64,000 nucleotides of DNA from positions 1 to 64,000 of the forward strand of contig JALNQF010000213.1 in assembly GCA_028456385.1 (NCBI GenBank), given 5' to 3'. The notes beneath the pieces were generated by a model. The model had not been told where the DNA came from. It ran no database searches and worked only from the letters and a program-made list of their open reading frames with translations. Positions 56,244 through 64,000 of this stretch are shown piece after piece. The translations under genes and the position numbers were made by a program. This stretch comes from Ophiosphaerella korrae (Eukaryota > Ascomycota > Dothideomycetes > Pleosporales > Phaeosphaeriaceae). Every line of letters starts with the position of its first letter. Within the stretch, counting starts at the first letter, position 1.

Positions 56244-57400
56244 TCATCAAAATTTACGCGCCAGCAAGCATTCAATCAACAATGGGCCGCGTACAACGTT
56301 AGAAATCACCTTAAAAGGAAGGTATACTTGATCTTACGTCTAATTTAATTAATTCAAAAAAAAAATTACAAGTATACGCAGGAGTTTAACGTTGTTCTAA
56401 GTCCCCTACTTAACCTTCTAAGGCTACCTTAAAGGTGCCCTCCCTATAAGCGTAATCTATTAACGTTAATATAAGCTCTTACTTTTAGAAGAGTAGTCCC
56501 TTATTTAATAGATCTTTAGCCTTAATTAACGTAGATTTCTACCTTATATTATTAACGTACAACGTATAGTAGACGTGTTACTAACTACCTATAGCTAAAA
56601 TCTTCTTCCTCTTCTAATAGGTAAGAACTAAGTAGATTAATAGATTAAGAGCTAGCCTAAACTTTAGATAAATTAGAATAGAAAGTTCTACTCTTAGTGC
56701 GCTAAGTATAAAGACTTAGTCTAAATTAATATATAGTTTAGGCTTATATAAGAGATATACTAAGCATATAAAATACTTAATAAAGATATATATAACTTTA
56801 ATAAGACTAAGTTTATAATAAAAGTAGCTTTTATATCTAAAGTTATTATAAGTTTTAATATAATAAGTTAGGCTATTACTATCTAGCTAAGAAATTATAA
56901 CTAGAGTATAATAATTAAGTATATTAACACATTTAGTTAATTAATTATACTCTTTATTATCCTAGCTAGAAAGATATACTAAAGTAGCTAGTATATAGAT
57001 CTACTAGCTAGCTATATAATTATAGTTAGTAATAATAGATAGATAATAGATAAACTAGGTATATACTAGATCTAGTATTTTAATAAGTAAATAGAGGGCT
57101 ATATAAGTAGAGTATATAGGCTCTTAATCTTAGATAGATATAGTAGCTATACTACTCCTAAGTTTAATTAGTATTATATAGAATATAAGATTATAGCTCT
57201 TTATATACTAGCTTATATATTCTACTTCTTTTAGCTTCTTAATATAAGCTACTTTTCTCTTCTTAAAGTAGTATATAGTTATAAAATTAGACTCTTAGTA
57301 TATAAAGAAGTCTTCTATATTAATAAAGAAGAGTTATTATATATATACGTATGCGTATATATATATTAGTAATTAGTTTAAGTAATATTTAAAGTAGATT
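56244..57400 (+). mobile_element. pogo-type transposase relic, RIP-degraded
   Basis: Read through stops, the plus strand gives YNFNKTKFI (YNFDETG block) at about 56795, IIISFNIISQAITIQ, a long gap, RLLILDRYSSY (second Asp block) near 57118-57150, LYILAYIFYFFQLLNISYFS (PPHSSHLLQPLDVG block) near 57200-57260, and YKEVFYINKEE. It is the same DDE architecture as 14090-15460. The left end is the RIP boundary; no inverted repeat was identified. Confidence 0.72.
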
Positions 57401-58107
57401 TTAAGCTACTAAGCTAATCTTATATAGTCTAGAGTATATTCTTAATACTTTTACTATTATTAAGACTTTATCTTTATATAAAATAACTCTTAACTAAGAG
57501 CTATAAATAGCTAAGATACTTTATACAATTAATTAGTTTAAAAAATAAACTTATTTTATATAAAGCTTAGTTTATATAAAGCTTATTTTATATAAAGCTT
57601 AAATTATATAAGGCTTTTTTTAATATTAGTTTTAAAGCTTTATAAGTCTAGTAATTACTTAACTTATTAAAAGCTATTAACTAACTACTTACTTAGTAGC
57701 TATTCTTATAAAAAAGAATTATAAACTCTAGGTTATAAATAAGTACTAAAGATATAAGAAAGCTTAGCCTAAATAGTATATTACTTTAAGAGGCGTACTT
57801 AAAGCTAATTAAGTACGTATATTAATTATAATAATAGAATAAGTAGTTAAAGATTAGGCTTCTAGTACGTACTAATATATACTACTAATATATAGTAATT
57901 ACTATATATAAGGCTATAAAAAGAATTAATATAGAAGAATCTAATTTATCTACTTATAAAGTTTTATATTAATTAATTATATTATTATAGAGTAATTACT
58001 TATAAAGTAATTAAATTTTTAGTAAAGTAGCTAGAATAGTAAAGTAGCTAGAGTAGTAAAGTAGCTAGAGTAGTAGTAAAATATATTAACGTATTTTACT
58101 AGTAAGT
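57401..58107. mobile_element. RIP-degraded DNA with short tandem arrays
   Basis: Unassigned AT-rich DNA. It contains about three copies of a TTATATAAAGCTTA unit at 57553-57605 and three copies of a TAGTAAAGTAGCTAGAG unit at 58018-58072. Confidence 0.5.
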
Positions 58108-58543
58108 AACGTAGTTTATAAGCGAGCTACGCGTACAAGTAAGCTATACGCCCTAAAATATACTTAAAATCTAGATTTCTATAGTAAAATATCTTTACTA
58201 TAACTTTATAATATTTCCTATAACTATAGGTATACCCTTTACTACTTATATAGAAGCTAGTTTTAGATTCCTATAGTATATAACCTAGATATTCTAAAGA
58301 TATTTTACTTTTTTACTTATTAGCTTAATTTTAGCTCCTAATTTTTAGTAACTTACTTTATACTTTATATATCTTTTTTAAAATCTAGTATTTATCTTAA
58401 AATAGTTATATAAGGCTATATCTTATATTTTAGCTTATTTAATTAAGTTATAGTAAAGATATTTTACTATAGAAATCTAGATTTTAGGTATATTTTAGGG
58501 CGCGTAGCTTACTTATACGCGTAGCTCGCTTATAAACTACGTT
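58108..58543. mobile_element. fold-back / MITE-like element with about 99-bp inverted arms
   Basis: The left arm 58108-58206 (AACGTAGTTTATAAGCGAGC...) is the near-perfect reverse complement of the right arm 58445-58543 (...GCTCGCTTATAAACTACGTT). The spacer of 238 bp has no coding capacity. The arms keep rare GC-containing blocks (CGCGTA). It looks like a non-autonomous inverted-repeat element; target duplications are not evident. Confidence 0.82.
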
Positions 58544-59853
58544 AGCCTACTTTAGTAAGTAGCTTACTTTAAAATTTATAAAAATTATAACTTAATATTT
58601 TAATAATAGCTTAATAATAAATCCTAAAATTTTAGTTCTATTTTATATAGCTATTTTAAGATCTCTATTTAACTTAAGACGTAAATTTAATATATATTCT
58701 AGAAGTATAGTAATTTAGCTTAAAATTAGAGCTAAAATATAATATCTTTATAATAGTTAGATTTATTACTCTAGTACCTCTATAGGAACTTTTAGTTAGG
58801 TATAAGAAGCTTAGCGTAAATATTTAGAATTTATTATTAAGTTATTACTAAGATATTAGGCTATAGTTTATATAATTTCTAGTAGTTTTTAAAGTAAGCT
58901 GCTAACTAGAGTAAGATACTTATAAGTAATACACGTTATATAGATTTAGACTTTATTTTATCTACTTAGTTATATAGACCTATTAGACTTATTATCTAAG
59001 GTACTATTTTTAGGTTTTAACTTACTAACTAACTAGCTTACCTATTAGTATCTAGATAAATAATATTAGTAAGTATATAAAAGTAGTATATAAATTCTTA
59101 AGTATAGTTTATATAGTATATAAGCTATAAAAATTTATTAAAGATTTTTTACTCTAATAGAATTATATATATAATTTAAGATACTAAGATATCTAAGTAT
59201 ATTAAAATAGCTTTATAAGTTAAAACTCTAAAACGCTACCTTACTATTACGTAATAGCTAGAAAGTAATAATACTTACTATAAGCTATAAGTAATAGTAA
59301 AGAAATAATAGTAGTATTTTAAGTATAAGCTCTAATATATAAATAATATTTATAAGATCTTTTTTATAAGTATAAAGCCTTTTATATACTAGTATAGTAT
59401 ACTAGTTATACTCTAGACTAGTATTATAAATATATTATACTTACTTACTAAAAGAAATTAAGGATCTATACTCTCTACTATAATACTAGCTAGTTTCTCT
59501 TTTAAATTTCTTAGAAACTTAGTATTTATTAAGGCTTTAGAACTAAGTAAAAGTAAAAAGAGTAAGTAAGCTTTTATAAGATAGGTAAGATTAATAAATA
59601 AGTTAGTTTCTTAGCTTAATTAATAGTAAGCTCTATATTAGAGTATTAATAAGTAAATAAGAATCTAATTAAAGTATTAGTTATAATACTCTATTTTAAT
59701 AAGAGTATAAAGAAGAGATTAAATATAATAGTATATAGAAGTCTATTAATATCTTTATATACTTACTATTTTATACTTTACTTAGAGTACTTTTACTTAA
59801 TTATATTTACTTATATACTTTTTATATTAGTACTTTACTTAGAGTACTCTACT
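58544..59853. mobile_element. RIP-degraded DNA, unassigned
   Basis: AT-rich, stop-dense, no recognised domain on either strand. Confidence 0.4.
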
Positions 59854-60017
59854 ATTACAAGTTAGAGCTCTACTCTATATAATTTAAGTAAGCCTATAGT
59901 AGTAAGCGAGCTATATAAGCTATTTAAGCTACTCTACTATATATAAGTAGCTTAGCTTAGATAGCTCTTTAATTAATAATTATCTCCTACTTATTCCTAA
60001 GCTTGTATCTTGCAATA
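59854..60017. mobile_element. 164-bp MITE-like element, copy 2
   Basis: Begins ATTACAAGTTAGAGC and ends CTTGCAATA. It is collinear and of identical length to 33591-33754, with differences mostly C/T and G/A. The flanking hexamers (TCTACT, GTTATA) do not match, perhaps because of RIP. Confidence 0.85.
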
Positions 60018-63000
60018 GTTATAAGCCTAGCGCTAAAAATTACTTAATAGTTCTATCCTATACACTATAGTAAGAGATTACAAGCTTAGTATACTCTTAT
60101 CCTATTTTATCTTATCTTATCTATTACTTAAACGCTTATAATATCCTATAGCGAGATTACTCTACTTAATAAAAGTACTACCTTACTTAACAAGCGCTTA
60201 TAATAGCTAGTATAGTTTATACAACTCTATTACAATACTTTTAAGCTAAGTATCTAGTAACTAGTTAATCTAGAAGCTAATAACGTCCCTAATATCTACG
60301 CTAATAAACTAGTTTAACCTAAACTAAAGAGCTTAGTAATAGTAGAAGAGGTAGCTACCTATAAGCTCGCGATAGAGAAATACTAGGCTACAAAAAATAC
60401 TTAAGTATCGCAAATAGTACGCCTTAGAGCTCTAAGTGCCTAGGTAAACGCTATAGTTAATCTAAGCTATCTAGTAATAGCTAAGATAACTCTACTTGTA
60501 AATAACAAAGCTACGTTGTAAGAGCTTATCTAAACGCTAAAGAGCCTACTAGCCCTATCTAACACTAGCGCTAGTAATCTTATCTAAGCTTAATACTAAG
60601 CCTATCTATAGAAGGCTTACTAAGGACGCTAATTACTAGAGCTCTAGTACGATAAGTAGCTACGCCTATATTAGCGTACAATTACGTACAATATTATAGA
60701 AGTAATAGGTAAGCTCGTAGTATAAGATTTCCTAGAGGCGTTAACGCTAAAGCTAGCTCTAGACTAGGCTTAGATAATAAGCTAATTAGTAATCTAGAGC
60801 TTAGTCCTTAGCTTAAAGGCACTTACGCTAGAGTAAATTAGTAGTATCTACTTAGCTTTATTATAGGAGTATAAGCTCTAAACTACTAATTAAAGAGCTA
60901 GTATATTTGTAATATTTAGAGAATCTAAGCTAAGCTTAAGCTTAAATACTAACTTAAAACATAACTACCTATATAGCTAAGCTTACTACTAGAAGCTATA
61001 AGATTATAAATAAGTATAAGTAGCACTTACTAGTAATCTATTTAAAATAGATAATAATAGAAAGGTAAAAATATAGGCTTGTTTAGATAAGCCGCGCTTT
61101 ATAGTAGTTAAAACCTTAGTAACTTAAAAGTAGGCTAGTCTCTTGTAGGAACTAGTTAAAGCTAGCTTAGAGTTAGTTAAATTAAAGGCTCTAGTCTACT
61201 TAGGCTAGCTAAACGTAGTACTTATTAACCTAGGTATACTTATTAACTTAGGTAAACTTATTAAGCTAGTACCTAGAGCCTACTTAATACTAGATTTTAA
61301 TACTTACCTACTCTCTAAGAGTACTATACTTAATAATAGAGCTACTCTCTACTTAGTTAACTTAATAAGTTTTATAGAACTAGGCTCCTTTATAAAAGTA
61401 AAAGGTGTAAGCTACGTAGAAGTAAGTATATAAGTATTTCTAATACTTAGTAAAAGTACTTAAGTCCTTAAAAACGCTCTAAATAGAGCTTATAGTAAGC
61501 GTATAGAGAATCTTATACTTTATAAAGTAGTAGTAGTTAAAGGATTTTATATTAATATAGTATCTAAAGCTTAATTATAGTAAGCTAGAGCCTAGTATTA
61601 AGGTTTTAACGTAACTCTAAGAGTAGGAACGCTAGTAGAGAGTATTATACTAGCGTCGCTAATATATAAATATAATCTTACTTTTATTAAATACAAGCCT
61701 ATTACGTTTTATCTAACTATTATAAGCGTAACTTAAGGTAATCGAGTTAATTAACAGCTTAACTTATAGCGTACAACGCCTAGAAGTAACGTAGAGAAGC
61801 TCTAGTACGCTAGAGCTAGTTATCTTAGACTAGAAGTACTGCGAGCGCTAGTAACGAGCGCGAGAAACGTGCGTATTAATAGGATAGCGCGTATTAAGTA
61901 CAAGTATTACTTAATAGCCTACGCTAAGCAAGTTATCTTAAGGTAGCCTAGAGAGAGAGCCTTACGCCTATACTAGCGAGTAGCGTAGAACCTATTTAAT
62001 ATACTTACTAGCTACTTTAGAGAGGTTTAGACTATACTACTTAAGTATAAGTATAGTAGTAGGCTCTATACCTACTTATTATAAGGTAAAATACTCTAAG
62101 AAATAATAAGAGTATTTAAAAGCTTTATAAAGCTACTACTAACACGCTATAAGCTCTATATGTATATACTTAAGTAAGATAATAAAGTAGTAACGCTTTT
62201 ATAAAGAAGTAAAACGCGCTTCTAGATTTAGGCTAAATAAGAAGAGATTATAGTTAAGAGTACTCTAGTATATACGTATAAGCTAAATAGAGGAGCTAAG
62301 AGAGCTAGTTAAGAAATAATAATAAAAGTAATTAAGATAAGGATAAGTACTAACCTACTAGAAAGGCTCTAGCTAGAAATAGTAGAAGTAGCTACGTAGC
62401 TATATAATATAAGCCTAAGCTACGCTTATAATATATAAGCCCCTAATATAGTACTTAATAGCTAGTTTAGGTAGTACTTTAGATACTATTAGCTTAAGTA
62501 AGTAAGAGCTACTATAGTAGACCTTTAGCTAGATTAGAGTAGAGTATACGCTTATAGCTACTACGTATATCTACTTAATAAGGAGTAAGTAGCTAGGCGT
62601 AATAAGAGAGGCTTTAAAATAAGCCCTTAGGGCTATATTAGATATCTAGTAGGATATAGAGTATCTAATATATATAGGATATAGGTCCTAGAATTAGATT
62701 AAGTTATTATAACGCGTAACGTAATATTTAATAAGTAGCTCTTCTATAATAAGAAGAGTAAAGCTTATTAAAAGCTCTTAAAGCTAGAAATTTAAAAACT
62801 TGTTAACGTGTTATATAAAGACGTAGCACGCAACGTAAAAGAGACCTAGGATAATATATATAACTAGCTCTGCGAAGTAGCTTAAATCCTAGAAAGTAAC
62901 TAGTAAGGTAAGTACCTAGAGTAAAATCTAGGGGGTAGAGCTCTACGTAATACTAAAAGCTAAGCTAGCTAGCTAGCTATCTTAGTAGAATAAGGGGTAG

Positions 63001-64000
63001 ATCTTATATAAGTAGTAAGCTTAGCTAGTAAACTATATAGAATCTATATAGAGTAACTTAAGCTTAGTAGCCTTTAAACTCTAGAGTAAATACTTAAACC
63101 TAGAGGAGTTTAGTATATAGGTACTAATATTAATTATAGAAATTAATATAGTAAAGTATCTAAAAGCTCCTAGGAATTACAATTAACTAGAGAAGCGAGC
63201 GCCTTAGAGTAGCTAATAGATAAGAGTTTAACTTATCGAATAGCTACTTATTAAACTACCTCTCCTTAAGTAGCTATAGCTTCTATAGCTCTAAATAAAG
63301 TAGATACTATCTCTTATTAAGTAGCCGCATCTTATATAGCTCTAAATAATATAGTTAGAGCTTATTAGTAGTGTATACGCTAGTAATAGCTAGCGCTAAC
63401 GCGATTAAGCTAAAGACTCTAAAATAACAAGCTAGACAATAGCGCTAAAAGCTTAAGCGCTTACTTATTATTATATAAACTAGAGTAGAGTAAATAGAGT
63501 AGTATACTAGATAAGCTACTCCTATAAGTACTAATAGACTATAACCTAAATATAGAGCTTACTGTAGTAAACGCTATAATTATAGTAGCTACTTAGCTTA
63601 AGCTATAGCCTTAGCTATAGCTATAAGCTTATCTATATTAAGATAAGCTACTACTACTACTATAGAATTAGAAGTACCTATATACGTACTTATATAGGTA
63701 GCTCTTTAAATAAGTAGCTTAGAAAGAGATTAATACACTACTAGTAGCTAGCACCTAAGAGGAGATAGAGCGCTTATAATTAAGCAATTAGCTACTACCT
63801 CTAAAGTAGGTTTTTACATACAAACTTAACTAAGATAGCTACTTTCTTAAGTATAAAGCTTAGATTATAGTACGTAGAGACTTCTAAATAATTAATTTAA
63901 TATAATTAACTTATACTACTACGTTAGTAGCGCGCTCGTTTTAAACTGTAATAGCGATTATAGCTAAGTTTAACCTAGAAGTAGCTTAGTATAATATTAT
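60018..64000 (+). mobile_element. Ty1/copia-type retroelement, RIP-degraded, running off the window
   Basis: The plus strand, read through stops, is a long Copia-style polyprotein. The clearest block is at about 62620-62760: GYIRYLVGYRVSNIYRI, VLELD, VIITRNVIFNK. This is the region after the Copia integrase (consensus GYLVGY.S.NIFRIW.P....V..TRDV.FDE). Upstream 60300-62600 has gag/protease/integrase-like, low-stop stretches without clear motifs. RT would lie at or beyond the right edge. RIP here is weaker than at 56-60 kb, since more GCG/CGC words survive. Confidence 0.65.

Overview
The window is filamentous-fungal nuclear DNA with a two-speed layout. GC-balanced, intron-bearing sequence alternates with very AT-rich, TpA-rich blocks that are full of stops in every frame. 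The AT-rich blocks carry the signature of repeat-induced point mutation (RIP): transposon proteins are still readable, but CAG, CAA and TGG codons have become stops and CpA/TpG is depleted. Introns are 45-113 nt with GTANGT/GTGAGT donors and occasional CTAAC/CTGAC branch sites. This style is typical of Pezizomycotina; a Dothideomycete/Pleosporales-like genome is my inference only. || Layout. 1-16180: RIP-degraded transposon mosaic (Ty3/gypsy chromovirus pol plus LTR, a second gypsy RT on the other strand, solo LTRs with target-site duplications, a pogo/Fot1 DDE transposase). 16183-30560: gene island with one intact sugar transporter and one intact cis-CaaD-like tautomerase among decayed genes: an NLR NB-ARC stub, an FAD monooxygenase fused to a LINE fragment, an NmrA-like reductase, a PD-(D/E)XK-like conserved fungal protein, an aldehyde dehydrogenase, a 3-beta-HSD tail and a cytochrome P450. 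30563-37729: complete minus-strand gypsy element with two LTRs and a perfect 5-bp target duplication (TAGCG); its 3' LTR escaped RIP while its 5' LTR and body did not. 38274-38718: solo LTR with a perfect CTTAA duplication. 39640-56240: second gene island with a beta-helix (pectate-lyase-like) pseudogene split by a Copia-type solo LTR, a GH5 pseudogene, an intact CE1 acetylxylan-esterase-type gene, a SAT4/rhodopsin-like pseudogene, an intact retropepsin-like/coiled-coil gene and a DUF6594 membrane protein gene. 56250-64000: RIP-degraded block with pogo transposase, fold-back and MITE-like elements, and Ty1/copia pol. || How it fits together. The first island looks like the decayed remains of an oxidative catabolic or secondary-metabolite set (monooxygenase, tautomerase, ALDH, NmrA, P450, transporter). 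The second holds secreted plant-cell-wall carbohydrate enzymes (beta-helix, GH5, CE1). In both, most genes carry C-to-T type stops, small indels or transposon junctions, as expected for genes next to RIP-silenced repeats. Five genes appear intact or nearly so: the MFS transporter, the tautomerase, the CE1 esterase, the retropepsin-like gene and DUF6594. No CRISPR array, rRNA or convincing tRNA was seen.
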